Notes under the pieces: generated by a model
The model's input: only the letters and a program-made list of their open reading frames with translations
Databases searched by the model: none
Told to the model about the DNA's origin: nothing
DNA from: Actinoplanes regularis
GTDB taxonomy: Bacteria > Actinomycetota > Actinomycetes > Mycobacteriales > Micromonosporaceae
Assembly (NCBI RefSeq): GCF_900188005.1
Contig: NZ_FZNR01000001.1
Coordinates: 1-64,000 of the forward strand
Length of the DNA stretch: 64,000 bases
Direction: 5' to 3'
Made by a program: the position numbers and the translations under genes
Shown here: in pieces, positions 1-7,898 of the stretch
How positions within the stretch are numbered: the stretch's first letter is position 1
Layout of the letters: each line of letters opens with the position of its first letter

Positions 1-146
1 TCCAACCCACTCCCGAAAGAGATAGGCCGGGGTATTGCCATAATTGGCACTGGCTTATCAAGCACCCTGTTGAGTTCTCAAAGAACAACCGCACACCATC
101 AAACAAACCGCGATATTCGCGGCCCGCCCTCCGGGGCACTCGCTCT
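1..146 (-). other. 16S rRNA operon leader (16S gene beyond left edge)
   Basis: Read on the minus strand, this stretch carries the conserved actinobacterial pre-16S leader block: TTGAGAACTCAACAGGGTGC at about 59-78, followed by CAATACCCCGGCC at about 28-40. In streptomycetes and relatives this block lies upstream of 16S rRNA and contains antitermination and processing signals. The order of the elements implies that transcription runs leftward and that the 16S gene begins outside the window. No mature rRNA sequence is visible here. Confidence 0.85.
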
Positions 147-174
147 ACTTTACCCGCCATTCCCAGATCGTCAA
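147..174 (-). promoter_or_regulatory. Proximal rrn promoter
   Basis: On the minus strand, TTGACG (169-174) is followed by a 16-base spacer and TAAAGT (147-152), just upstream of the rRNA leader. The match to the principal sigma-factor consensus and the position support a strong rRNA promoter. Confidence 0.7.
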
Positions 175-319
175 ATCCGCGTTTCGCAACCGAATTCACC
201 GACACCGAGAAAGCCCACGACACTAGACCGCGAGATCTTGGAAGGATTTCCGTCAGGACGGCCGCTCCGAGCCCCTCACAGGTCTCGTTCGCTCGCCCGT
301 CTCCCTGGCGGCTTGGAAA

Positions 320-347
320 ACATTACTCCCCCAACCTCGCAACGCAA
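320..347 (-). promoter_or_regulatory. Possible distal rrn promoter
   Basis: On the minus strand, TTGCGT (342-347), a 16-base spacer and TAATGT (320-325) lie about 170 bases upstream of the proximal promoter. Tandem promoters are normal for actinobacterial rRNA operons. Between the two promoters I see nothing coding. Confidence 0.5.
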
Positions 348-452
348 AATCGGGGTCACCCCCGGCGAGCCACCCCTCGGCAGCACCAAGCCAGCGGTGA
401 CAGCGGGCGAGTCAGGACGGCGGCGAGAGTCAGGAGAACGCCGGAGAGAAGG

Positions 453-521
453 GCGCGAGAGAGGAGCGGAGCGCGCGAGAGAGGAGCGGAGCGCGCGAGA
501 GAGGAGCGGAGCGCGCGAGAG
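453..521. repeat. 20-bp tandem repeat, about 3.4 copies
   Basis: Three perfect copies of a 20-base GA-rich unit (GCGCGAGAGAGGAGCGGAGC) start at 453, 473 and 493, with a partial fourth from 513. The array lies just past the stop codon of the response regulator and upstream of the rRNA promoters. No function is evident. Confidence 0.9.
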
Positions 522-538
522 GAGGGCCGAGGGACGGG

Positions 539-1165
539 TCAGGAGCGGTGGGCCACGAGGGCCAGCCGCACCCGGTTCGGACTGTTGGTCTTGGCCATCA
601 ACGCCGTGATGTGTGTCTTCACCGTCGTGACGCCGATATGCAGACGATCCGCGATCTCCGTGTTTGTGAGCCCTTCGGCGACCAGCCCGAGGACGTCCTG
701 CTCACGGGTGGTCAGTCCCTCGACGCGCGGCGGGGTCTCCGGACGAGCGTGAACCGCACGGCTCACCAGTCGTCGCAACACCTCCTGGCTGAACGGACTC
801 TCGCCGGCAGCGGCCTGACGGATCCCGTTGACCAGCTCCGTGGGCGGCGCGTCCTTGAGGAGGAACCCGCAGGCGCCGGCCTGGAGCGCCGGATAGAGGT
901 GGTCGTCGTCACCGAAGGTGGTCAGAACCAGGACCCGCGTGGCGGGTCGTTCGGCCATGATGCGGCTGGTGGCGGTGATCCCGTCCACACCTGGCATCCG
1001 GAGGTCCATCACCACCACGTCCGGAACCAACTGGGCGGCCATGGTGACGGCGGTACGGCCGTCACCGGCCTCGCCGATCACCTCCATGCCGGCCTCGGCA
1101 TCCAGCAGCATGCGCAGTCCCGCACGGATCAGCTGCTGGTCGTCCACGAGCAGAACCCGGATCAC
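539..1165 (-). CDS. NarL/LuxR-family response regulator
   Basis: This 208-residue protein is a two-component transcription factor. Residues 1-120 form the receiver domain, with the acidic pair D8-D9, the phosphoacceptor D54 in VVVMDL, and the conserved lysine in GFLLKD. Residues 145-205 form a LuxR-type HTH (TTREQDVLGLVAEGLTNTEI). The start is GTG and shares GTGA with the stop of the upstream kinase, so the two genes are translationally coupled and the kinase is very likely the cognate partner. The regulated genes are unknown; the upstream membrane genes of the same operon are the natural candidates. Confidence 0.95.
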   Translation of the reverse strand: MIRVLLVDDQQLIRAGLRMLLDAEAGMEVIGEAGDGRTAVTMAAQLVPDVVVMDLRMPGVDGITATSRIMAERPATRVLVLTTFGDDDHLYPALQAGACGFLLKDAPPTELVNGIRQAAAGESPFSQEVLRRLVSRAVHARPETPPRVEGLTTREQDVLGLVAEGLTNTEIADRLHIGVTTVKTHITALMAKTNSPNRVRLALVAHRS

Positions 1166-2535
1166 GATTCCTCCCCGGTGCGGATCAGGCCCGCCGCGGA
1201 GGAGGGAAGGGTGCCGGGCAGAACCGTCGCCACCCGCCAGCCCGACCCGTGGGCGCCAACGGTGAGTGAGCCACCGAGGACCTCGACCCGCTCCCGCATC
1301 CCGGTCAACCCATGCCCACCACCCGGCACCCGACCCGATCCCCCGGCAGGGGAAGCGGGGAGGGCGGCGGAGAAGGAGGCAGGGGTGGGAGCGGCGGAGG
1401 AGGAGGCGCCAGAGGTGGGAGCGGCAGAGAAGGAAGCGCCAGAGGTGGGAGCAGCAGAGAAGGAAGCGCCAGAGGTGGGAGCAGCGGAAGACGCGGAAGA
1501 AGTGGGTGCCGCGGCGACGGAGCCACCGTCATCTTCGACGGACCAGCACAGGTCGGAACCGGTCATCGTGACTTGCAGAAAGGCCCGCGCCCCCTGCCCC
1601 GCATGCTTCGCCACATTGGTCAGCGCCTCCTGCGTCAACCGGAGCAGCGCCAGCCCCCGAACCGCGTCCAACGCCCCGATCGAGGGATCGATCTCCGCCT
1701 CCACGACCACCCCGGCCCGCCGCGCCGTCTCCACGGCCCCGTCCAGCGCCGCCGGCAACGCCGACGGGTCGATCGCGGTCAGGGCGGCGTCCCCCCGTAC
1801 CGCATCCGGGTCTCTCAGCACCGCGACCAGCCGCCGCAGGTCCGCCAGAGCGGCCGTCCCGGTCCGGTGGACGTCGTCGAAGACGTCCGCGACCCGCGGG
1901 TCGGTCTCGGGCAGTACGTGCCGCGCGACCCCGACCCGCAGCACCATCGAGGCGACGTGGTGCGCCACCACGTCGTGCAGTTCACGGGCGATCGCGCCGC
2001 GTTCGTCGGCCCGCGCCGCGCGATGCTCCGATTCTCGCCGCCGCTGCTCGGCGAGGGCTCGCTGCTCGGCCTGCACCCCCAGTTCCCGGGTGGTTCGCAC
2101 GACCAGGCCGAGCAGGATCGGCAGTCCGAGATTGATCGCCAATCCGACCACGGTTTCGGTGATCAGCGAGGGGTCGGACGGCCATTCGCAGATCAGATAG
2201 ACGGCGGCGACCACGCCGGTCCCACCCACCAGGTGCCGCCGCCGCGGCGCCCACAGGGCCAGTTCGCCGACCGCCCAGGCGGTCCCCACCTGGTTGATCG
2301 TCGCGTCGTCGAGCGTCACCATCGCGACCGCGAAGAGCACGGTCTGCACCAGCAGGTTGATCGGCGGGCGCCGGTGCAGCAGCAGGGCGGAGAGGAAGGC
2401 GGGCACGGCGAGTGCCCATTGCAGCGGGGTGGGCGGGTGTCCGGTGTGGTCGATCACGAGCAGGTAGGCCAGTCCGCTGCAGTCGAGCAGCACCGAACGC
2501 GTGAGGGTGTCCCGCGCATCGAGAAACCTGGCCAT
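1162..2535 (-). CDS. Membrane sensor histidine kinase (HisKA_3 type)
   Basis: A 457-residue kinase with about five N-terminal membrane segments (residues 20-145), a dimerisation/phosphoacceptor motif with H187 in ARELHDVVAHH, and a HATPase_c domain (N307 in EALTNVAKHA, G1-like DDGGS near 335, G2-like GGGHGLTGMRERV near 405-417). Between the G1 and G2 boxes sits an insert (about residues 342-395) made of Ala/Pro/Thr/Ser decapeptide repeats, unusual for the ATP lid. The ATG chosen lies 5 bases after the stop of the ABA4-like gene. An in-frame upstream ATG inside that gene would add nine residues. It overlaps the response regulator start by 4 bases. Confidence 0.92.
   Translation of the reverse strand: MARFLDARDTLTRSVLLDCSGLAYLLVIDHTGHPPTPLQWALAVPAFLSALLLHRRPPINLLVQTVLFAVAMVTLDDATINQVGTAWAVGELALWAPRRRHLVGGTGVVAAVYLICEWPSDPSLITETVVGLAINLGLPILLGLVVRTTRELGVQAEQRALAEQRRRESEHRAARADERGAIARELHDVVAHHVASMVLRVGVARHVLPETDPRVADVFDDVHRTGTAALADLRRLVAVLRDPDAVRGDAALTAIDPSALPAALDGAVETARRAGVVVEAEIDPSIGALDAVRGLALLRLTQEALTNVAKHAGQGARAFLQVTMTGSDLCWSVEDDGGSVAAAPTSSASSAAPTSGASFSAAPTSGASFSAAPTSGASSSAAPTPASFSAALPASPAGGSGRVPGGGHGLTGMRERVEVLGGSLTVGAHGSGWRVATVLPGTLPSSAAGLIRTGEES
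1383..1490. repeat. 30-bp minisatellite inside the kinase gene
   Basis: Units of 30 bases begin at 1406, 1436 and 1466, with a degenerate copy before them. They encode the decapeptide AAPTSGASFS and variants in the kinase ATP-binding domain. Because 30 is a multiple of 3, copy-number change keeps the reading frame. Confidence 0.9.
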
Positions 2536-2540
2536 GGCGC

Positions 2541-2966
2541 TCAGCGTAGGGCTTCCGGCCATCGGGGGCGTACCGCCAGATAGACGGCGAGCCCGAGCGG
2601 GCCGAGCAGGATGGTCAGCACCAGGATCGGGGCGAGCACCGGGTGCGGGATACCCCGGGCGCGGGCGTCCAGCCAGGCCCAGCGGCCGACGAACAGGTCG
2701 AAGGCGATCATGTGGGCCCAGCCGGCGGCCGCGCCGTTCGCGGTGCCGAGGAGTTCGCGTACCCCGCCCAGGCTGGGGCTGGTGACCGCGGGCAGCACCT
2801 CGCCGAAGGCCGGGATCACCAGCACCGCGTAGATCAGCACCACCGGGAGCGCGATCAGCGGCGAGGCGACGATCCGCCGGGTCCAGGACCAGCCCGGGAG
2901 CAGGATCATCAACGCCCAGAACGGCGCGGCCAGCAGAAACGTCAGGCTGAACAGGAACCCGGTCAC
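2541..2966 (-). CDS. ABA4-like (DUF4281) membrane protein
   Basis: A 141-residue protein with about four hydrophobic segments. It resembles the ABA4-like family, whose plant founder is needed for neoxanthin synthesis; bacterial members are uncharacterised. The motif GWAHMIAFDLFVGRW followed by a short loop and a final membrane helix is typical of the family. The start is GTG, overlapping the upstream membrane gene by GTGA, and the stop is 5 bases before the kinase start. It is therefore part of the signalling operon and may supply or sense a membrane pigment or lipid (inference). Confidence 0.8.
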   Translation of the reverse strand: MTGFLFSLTFLLAAPFWALMILLPGWSWTRRIVASPLIALPVVLIYAVLVIPAFGEVLPAVTSPSLGGVRELLGTANGAAAGWAHMIAFDLFVGRWAWLDARARGIPHPVLAPILVLTILLGPLGLAVYLAVRPRWPEALR

Positions 2967-3886
2967 GCGGACACCATCCTGGACTCGCGGCTGCGGGACA
3001 AGACCAGACCGATTCCGATCGCGGTTGCCGCGGCCAGGGCCGCGAACGCGACGAGGCTGAGTCCATCCGGTCGCAGCAGCGGTTGCGCCCGCAGCGCCTG
3101 CCAGGTCAGCAGGGGCACCAGTACGCCGTACGCCACTCCCACCACCAGGACGAGCCGCGCCCGCGCCACCTGATCGAGCCGGGTTCCCGCCCAGCGGGCC
3201 AGGGCGTACGCCAGGAACGGCAGCACCTGCAGCGCGTGCAGCCCGACGAAGTGCCCGATCCGCAGGTCACCGCCGACGGTGCTCCAGCCGGTGAGCGGCA
3301 TCCCGGGGCCGCCGTCCGGCACGCCGACGCTGTGTGCCCCGCCGAGGCTCTCGATGCCGGTCTGCCGGTTCGTCATGGTGAACGCGGCCAGCATCCCGAG
3401 CAGCGAGATGAGCAGGCCGAGCCGGATCGCGTACGCGGATGCCCGGTCCGGGATGCGCTGGCGCAGCGCCGTGACGGCGATGGCCAGGTGGGCCAGGAAC
3501 AGCACCATGATCGAGATGCCCATCGCCGACCAGAGCGTGGAGTTGAGCGGCGTGGTCTGGTTGTAGTGGCTGGTGGTGCCCCGGATCACCTGGGTCACGA
3601 TGATCGCCAGTTCGATCACGGAGACGCCGACGATGACGGCGCCGGCCCGCTCGGCGAGCCGGCTGCGGCGCGGCAGCACGGAGAGCAGCCAGGCGAGGGT
3701 CCAGCCGTAGAGGGCGAAGGAGATGGCGAACTTGAACGGCTTGAGCCAGATCGGCACCCCGGTCAGGATTCGGGCGTCGGCGAGCAGGCCGATCCCGGCG
3801 ATCACCGCGAGCGCGGCGGACGCCCAGGTCAACGCGATCAGCGGCCGGCTCCACCGGCGCGCTTCGGAGACTTCGACGGTCGTCAT
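2963..3886 (-). CDS. Uncharacterised polytopic membrane protein
   Basis: 307 residues with about eight predicted membrane helices and no family I can name with confidence. A His-rich stretch near residue 225 (RIGHFVGLHALQVLP) could bind heme or metal, but this is only suggested by the spaced histidines. The ATG at 3886 is chosen because the protein starts just before the first helix; upstream codons read as low-quality sequence. It is the first gene of the four-gene unit ending with the response regulator. Confidence 0.75.
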   Translation of the reverse strand: MTTVEVSEARRWSRPLIALTWASAALAVIAGIGLLADARILTGVPIWLKPFKFAISFALYGWTLAWLLSVLPRRSRLAERAGAVIVGVSVIELAIIVTQVIRGTTSHYNQTTPLNSTLWSAMGISIMVLFLAHLAIAVTALRQRIPDRASAYAIRLGLLISLLGMLAAFTMTNRQTGIESLGGAHSVGVPDGGPGMPLTGWSTVGGDLRIGHFVGLHALQVLPFLAYALARWAGTRLDQVARARLVLVVGVAYGVLVPLLTWQALRAQPLLRPDGLSLVAFAALAAATAIGIGLVLSRSRESRMVSA

Positions 3887-3989
3887 GGCAACAGAGTCGG
3901 GCCTCGTGAGCCCGGAATCGCCCGCCCGTGGGCCGCACTCGCGGCCGCTCGTCCGAGGCCGCCTCCTCCCCTGGTAGGAGGGCGGAAAG

Positions 3990-4019
3990 TTGATCACGAC
4001 GCGCGGTCGGCTGTAACAC
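3990..4019 (+). promoter_or_regulatory. Candidate promoter for the MocA-xdhC pair
   Basis: TTGATC (3990-3995), an 18-base spacer and TAACAC (4014-4019) precede the ATG at 4041 by about 20 bases. The match is moderate and the assignment rests mainly on position. Confidence 0.35.
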
Positions 4020-4040
4020 GGCGCGACTAACCTCGGAGGG

Positions 4041-4607
4041 ATGAAGACCGCGGGTCTGGTGCTCGCCGCCGGTGCGGGCCGCCGGTACGGAATGGCGAAG
4101 GCGCTGGTCCCGTACCGGAGCGGGATTCTGGTGCAACACGTGGCCGGAACGCTCCACCGGGCCGGTTGCGCACGGACCGTGGTGGTCCTCGGCGCCCGCG
4201 CCGAGGAGGTCCTGGCGCAGGCGCCGGACCTTCCGGAGACCGTGCTCAACCCGGACTGGCCGACCGGCATGGGCTCCTCCCTGCGCGCCGGCCTGGCCGC
4301 CCTGACTCCCGACAACTCGCTGGACGCGGCGGTCGTGCTGCTGGTCGACATGCCCGGCGTGTCGCCGGAGGCGGTCCGCCGGATCACCGCGCACGCCGGC
4401 GCGGACGCCCTGGTGATGGGCGGTTATCAGGGGCGGCGGGGTCATCCGGTCCTGCTCGGTCGCGACCATTGGGCCGGGGTCGCCGCGAGCGCGACGGGTG
4501 ATCGCGGTGCCCGCGACTACCTGCGGGCGCACGAGGTGCTGGTGGTCGACGTCGGTGACGTGGCCGACGGCGCCGATCTGGACCATCCGGGGGATCTCGA
4601 TGCGTGA
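4041..4607 (+). CDS. MocA-type molybdenum cofactor nucleotidyltransferase
   Basis: A 188-residue NTP-transferase. The N-terminal signature LAAGAGRRYGMAK binds the nucleotide, and GMGSSLRAGLAAL (about residues 75-87) is typical of the MocA/CoxL-associated group that adds CMP or a related nucleotide to molybdopterin. GGAGGG is immediately upstream of the ATG. The last 8 bases overlap the xdhC gene. Together these genes indicate maturation of a molybdenum hydroxylase of the xanthine or CO dehydrogenase type, but no such structural gene is in the window. Confidence 0.85.
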   Translation: MKTAGLVLAAGAGRRYGMAKALVPYRSGILVQHVAGTLHRAGCARTVVVLGARAEEVLAQAPDLPETVLNPDWPTGMGSSLRAGLAALTPDNSLDAAVVLLVDMPGVSPEAVRRITAHAGADALVMGGYQGRRGHPVLLGRDHWAGVAASATGDRGARDYLRAHEVLVVDVGDVADGADLDHPGDLDA

Positions 4608-5562
4608 CGTGCTCGCCGACCTGCTGCGCTGGTGGTCCGCCGATGAGCCGGCCGGTCTGGCGGTGGTGACCGCGACCTGGTCGAGCGCGCCCCGGCAGCC
4701 CGGTGCGGCGATGGCGGTGGGTCCCGGTGGGGAGGTGGTCGGCAGCGTCTCCGGCGGGTGCGTGGAGGCGGCCGTCTACGACCTGTGCCTGGTTGCCGCG
4801 GAGACCGGCGAGTTCCGCACCGCCCGGTTCGGGGTCGCCGACGACCTGGCCATGGGCGTCGGGCTGACCTGCGGTGGGACGGTCGAGCTGGCGATCGGGC
4901 GGGTGGACCGGTCGACCTTCCCGGAGCTGCCGGAACTGGTCGAGGCGGTGGCGTCGGGCGAACCCGTCTCGGTGCGCATCTCGGACGGGTATGTGCTGGC
5001 CAGAGGCGTTGCCGGCGCGGCGGCGGTCGCGTTCCACCCGGCCCCGCGGATGATCATTTTCGGTGCCACCGACCACGCCGCCGCGGTCGCCCGGATCGGC
5101 GGGTTCCTCGGTTACCGGGTCACGGTCTGCGACGCCCGGCCGGTCTTCGCGACCGCCCGTCGCTTCCCGGGCGCGGACGAGGTGGTCGTCGACTGGCCGC
5201 ACCGCTACCTGGCGGCCGAGGCCGCCGCGGGCCGGATCGACGACCGGACCGTGCTCTGCGTGCTCACCCACGATCCGAAGTTCGACGTCCCGACGCTCGA
5301 GGTGGCGCTGCGCCTGGACGTCGGTTACGTCGGCGCCATGGGCTCGCGGCGCACCCACGACGACCGGCTCGGGCGGCTGCGCGAGGCCGGGCTGACCGAA
5401 CCGGAACTGGGCCGGCTCAGCTCACCGATCGGGCTGGACCTGGGCGCACGCAGCCCGGAGGAGACCGCGGTGAGCATCGCCGCGGAGATCGTCGCGTTGC
5501 GCCACGGCGGGTCCGGCGAACGACTCGCGCGCCGCGACGGGCCGGTCCACAAAAAATTCTGA
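4600..5562 (+). CDS. xdhC: XdhC/CoxI family molybdenum hydroxylase maturation protein
   Basis: 320 residues. The N-terminal XdhC/CoxI domain has the motif VSGGCVEAAVYD (near residues 50-61), and the C-terminal Rossmann domain has IFGATDHAAAVARIGGFLGY and the hallmark THDPKFDVPTLEVAL...GYVGAMGSRRTHDDR. Family members bind and sulfurate the molybdenum cofactor before its insertion into xanthine dehydrogenase-type enzymes. The ATG at 4600 lies inside the end of the MocA-type gene, so the two are coupled. The gene ends facing the HAD gene, with 37 bases between the stops. Confidence 0.9.
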   Translation: MRDVLADLLRWWSADEPAGLAVVTATWSSAPRQPGAAMAVGPGGEVVGSVSGGCVEAAVYDLCLVAAETGEFRTARFGVADDLAMGVGLTCGGTVELAIGRVDRSTFPELPELVEAVASGEPVSVRISDGYVLARGVAGAAAVAFHPAPRMIIFGATDHAAAVARIGGFLGYRVTVCDARPVFATARRFPGADEVVVDWPHRYLAAEAAAGRIDDRTVLCVLTHDPKFDVPTLEVALRLDVGYVGAMGSRRTHDDRLGRLREAGLTEPELGRLSSPIGLDLGARSPEETAVSIAAEIVALRHGGSGERLARRDGPVHKKF

Positions 5563-5599
5563 CCGGGCGAGCAACCTTTCCGGCCCGTACCCGCCACTC

Positions 5600-6271
5600 C
5601 TAAGTGTGCAAGTGATCGACCAGTTCCCGTAGTGACCCGATGCGGTGCGGTTCATCCTCCGGCCCGGTCCCGAGCCGGTCCAGGTGGACCGCCCGCAGCC
5701 CGGCTGCGCGGGCCGCCAGCACGTCGAGATCGTGCCTGTCCCCAACGCTGAGGACCTCCCCGGGCCTCAGCCCCCAGCGGGTGATCGCCCCGCGGAACGC
5801 GCCCGGATCGGGCTTGGCCATCCCCAGATCGTCGGGAGTCCACACGGGCCCCAGATCGGCCAGGCCCATCCGGGCGAGTTTTCCACTCTGCTGCGGTGCG
5901 GAGCCATTGGTCAGGACAGCCGTTCGCAGGCCCGCTTCCGCCACCGCGGCCAGCGCTTCGGGAACGTCGGCATAGGCACGGTAGGCGTTCTCGTATTCGA
6001 CGAGGTACCCGGCGAAGATCTCGTCGAGCGCCTCCGGCCCGTACTCGAAACCCAGATCTCGGAGCCGGCGGCGACGCTGCTCCTGATAGCCGATCTCGCG
6101 CCGGCGCCAGGCGGCCAGGTGCGTCTCCGCCACGTCGTGCCATCGCATGATCGTTTCCGGGTCGGCGACCAGTCCGACGGTCGGCAGCCAGGCCGTCAGT
6201 GCCGTGGTGACCGAGCCGTCGTGGTCGCCGAGCGTGCCGTCCAGATCGAAGAGAACCCCGCGCAGGATCAC
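5600..6271 (-). CDS. HAD-superfamily phosphatase
   Basis: 223 residues with the full HAD motif set: FDLDGT at residues 8-13 (nucleophile and acid Asp), VLTNGS in motif II, KPDPGAF with the motif III lysine, and VGDRHDLDV in motif IV. A helical cap lies between motifs I and II (about residues 20-85). The substrate cannot be read from the sequence. The start is GTG, sharing GTGA with the stop of the GlxA-type regulator upstream. Confidence 0.9.
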   Translation of the reverse strand: MILRGVLFDLDGTLGDHDGSVTTALTAWLPTVGLVADPETIMRWHDVAETHLAAWRRREIGYQEQRRRRLRDLGFEYGPEALDEIFAGYLVEYENAYRAYADVPEALAAVAEAGLRTAVLTNGSAPQQSGKLARMGLADLGPVWTPDDLGMAKPDPGAFRGAITRWGLRPGEVLSVGDRHDLDVLAARAAGLRAVHLDRLGTGPEDEPHRIGSLRELVDHLHT

Positions 6272-7164
6272 GACGGCAGGCTAGCCGACCGGGAGCGCAG
6301 TCTCCGCAGCATTCTCGCGTCGCCGAACCCCACCGCGCGGGCCGCGGCCTCGACCGTCGATCCGTGACCGATCAGATGTTCCGCGCGCTCGACCCGCAGC
6401 AACTGCTGGTAGCGCAGCGGCGTTTGGCCGGTCGCGGCGGTGAACTGCCGGGTCAGGGTGCGTTCGCTGACGCCGGTGCCGGCGGCCAGGCCGGCCAGTC
6501 GCAGCGGCTCGGCGAACGACGCGTCGATCCGGTCCTGAACCCGGTGCACCACGTCGCTGAGGTGCGCGCGGTGCCGCAGCATCGCGCTGGCCTGCTGCTC
6601 GTCACCGTTGCGCCGGGCGTAGACGACCATCTCCCGGGCGACCCGGCCGGCCACCGCCGGGCCGTGCCGGAGCGCGACCAGGTGCAGCGCCAGGTCGATG
6701 CCGCTGGCGATGCCGGCCGAGGTGACGACCCGGTCGTCGGAGACGTAGAGGACGTCACGGACCACGCTCGCCCGCGGATAGCCGCGGGCGAGCGTCTCCT
6801 GCAGGTCGTGGTGGGTGGTGCAGCGGCGGCCGCTCAGCAGTCCGGCCCGGCCGAGCGCGTCGGCGCCGGAGCAGACGCTGGCGACGGTGCCGCCGGCGGC
6901 GTGGTGCGCGGCGATCCGGTCCAGCGTCGCGCGGCCGAAGTATCCATGACCGCTGCGCCAGCCCGGGACCAGCACCAGGTCCTCCGGGGTCAGCGCGGGC
7001 CACTCCACAGTCGCCTGCAGGACGACGCCCTGCCAGGTGGGCACGCTCTCGGTCTCCGCGACGTAGTGCAGCGAGTAGCCGGGTGCGGTGGAGAAGACCT
7101 GAGCCGGCCCGGCCAGGTCGAGCAGGTGGACCTGCGGGGTCAGCACGAAGACCACCTGGCTCAC
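6268..7164 (-). CDS. GlxA-type AraC regulator with DJ-1/PfpI domain, shortened C-terminus
   Basis: 298 residues. Residues 1-170 form a DJ-1/PfpI-like sensor domain with the nucleophile-elbow cysteine in SVCSGADALG. Residues 200-298 form an AraC-type DNA-binding domain. The first HTH is intact (LAAGTGVSERTLTRQFTAATGQTP). The second ends soon after VGFGDARMLRR and lacks the usual arginine-rich helix and SPSAYR-like tail, so DNA binding may be altered. It sits 7 bases after the cysteine-hydrolase gene and overlaps the HAD gene by GTGA, forming one operon. Confidence 0.88.
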   Translation of the reverse strand: MSQVVFVLTPQVHLLDLAGPAQVFSTAPGYSLHYVAETESVPTWQGVVLQATVEWPALTPEDLVLVPGWRSGHGYFGRATLDRIAAHHAAGGTVASVCSGADALGRAGLLSGRRCTTHHDLQETLARGYPRASVVRDVLYVSDDRVVTSAGIASGIDLALHLVALRHGPAVAGRVAREMVVYARRNGDEQQASAMLRHRAHLSDVVHRVQDRIDASFAEPLRLAGLAAGTGVSERTLTRQFTAATGQTPLRYQQLLRVERAEHLIGHGSTVEAAARAVGFGDARMLRRLRSRSASLPS

Positions 7165-7171
7165 GATCCGG

Positions 7172-7756
7172 TCACTCCTTCTCGACCTCGGCCACCGTCT
7201 TGATCGTGGCGAAGCGGCCGGCCAGGGCGTACTCCGTGCGGGCCACCACGTCCGCTGCGGACAGCGTACGCGGATCGGCGAGCAGTTCGGCGACGGTCTG
7301 GTCCTCGGGGGCGTCGCGGTGCGGGATCGGATGCGTCGCGGTCGCGTCGGTGACGAAGGTGACGTCGTAGCCGAGGTCCGAGGCGACCCGGGCGGTCGTC
7401 TCGACGCACTGCTCGGTGCGCAGGCCGCAGACGGTCACTCCGCGCACCCCTGCGACGGTCAGGCGATGCTGCAGGTCGGTGCCGGTGAACGCGTTGTGCA
7501 CGACCTTGGTCAGCACCGGCTCGCCGTCGGCCGGCACGAGCTCCTCCATCAGGCGGACGAAACCACTGGCGGGGTCGAAGACGCCACCGGTGCCGGGTTC
7601 CGAGTGCAGGAACCAGATGACGATTTTTCCGGCATTGCGGGCGGCGTCCACCAGCCGCCGGACGTTCTGGATCACGTCCGGGTTGTCGGTGGTCTCCCAG
7701 AGCGGGCGCGCCCGGAACGATTCCTGCATGTCGATGACGATCAGTGCTTCGGTCAT
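7172..7756 (-). CDS. Isochorismatase-family cysteine hydrolase
   Basis: 194 residues with the catalytic triad of the isochorismatase/nicotinamidase superfamily: D9 in VIDMQ, K84 in LTKVVHNAF and C117 in GLRTEQCVETTA. The substrate cannot be fixed from sequence. Hydrolysis of an amide such as nicotinamide or biuret, or of an enol ether, are all possible in the superfamily. It is the first gene of a leftward operon with the GlxA-type regulator and the HAD phosphatase. The 140 bases upstream show no clear gene. Confidence 0.88.
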   Translation of the reverse strand: MTEALIVIDMQESFRARPLWETTDNPDVIQNVRRLVDAARNAGKIVIWFLHSEPGTGGVFDPASGFVRLMEELVPADGEPVLTKVVHNAFTGTDLQHRLTVAGVRGVTVCGLRTEQCVETTARVASDLGYDVTFVTDATATHPIPHRDAPEDQTVAELLADPRTLSAADVVARTEYALAGRFATIKTVAEVEKE

Positions 7757-7898
7757 ACCCCCATCTCACTCGCGGCCGCCGCTGGGCGACAGGCATCAAC
7801 CAGACCGCCGCCGGAACGATCCGGTCAGCGGTGGTCGCTCTTCGAAGCATTTCCCGGTACGAACAATCACACCCCCGCCGAGCGACCACGCTCCGTGC

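Noticed and set aside
70..609. A 179-codon plus-strand frame in the leader region
   Set aside because: It overlaps the rRNA leader, its promoters and the 20-bp repeats; its tail is a translation of the repeat.
6268..6330. A frameshift explaining the short AraC domain of the GlxA-type protein
   Set aside because: No other frame in this stretch encodes the missing arginine-rich helix or the usual tail, and the stop overlaps the next start in the normal way.
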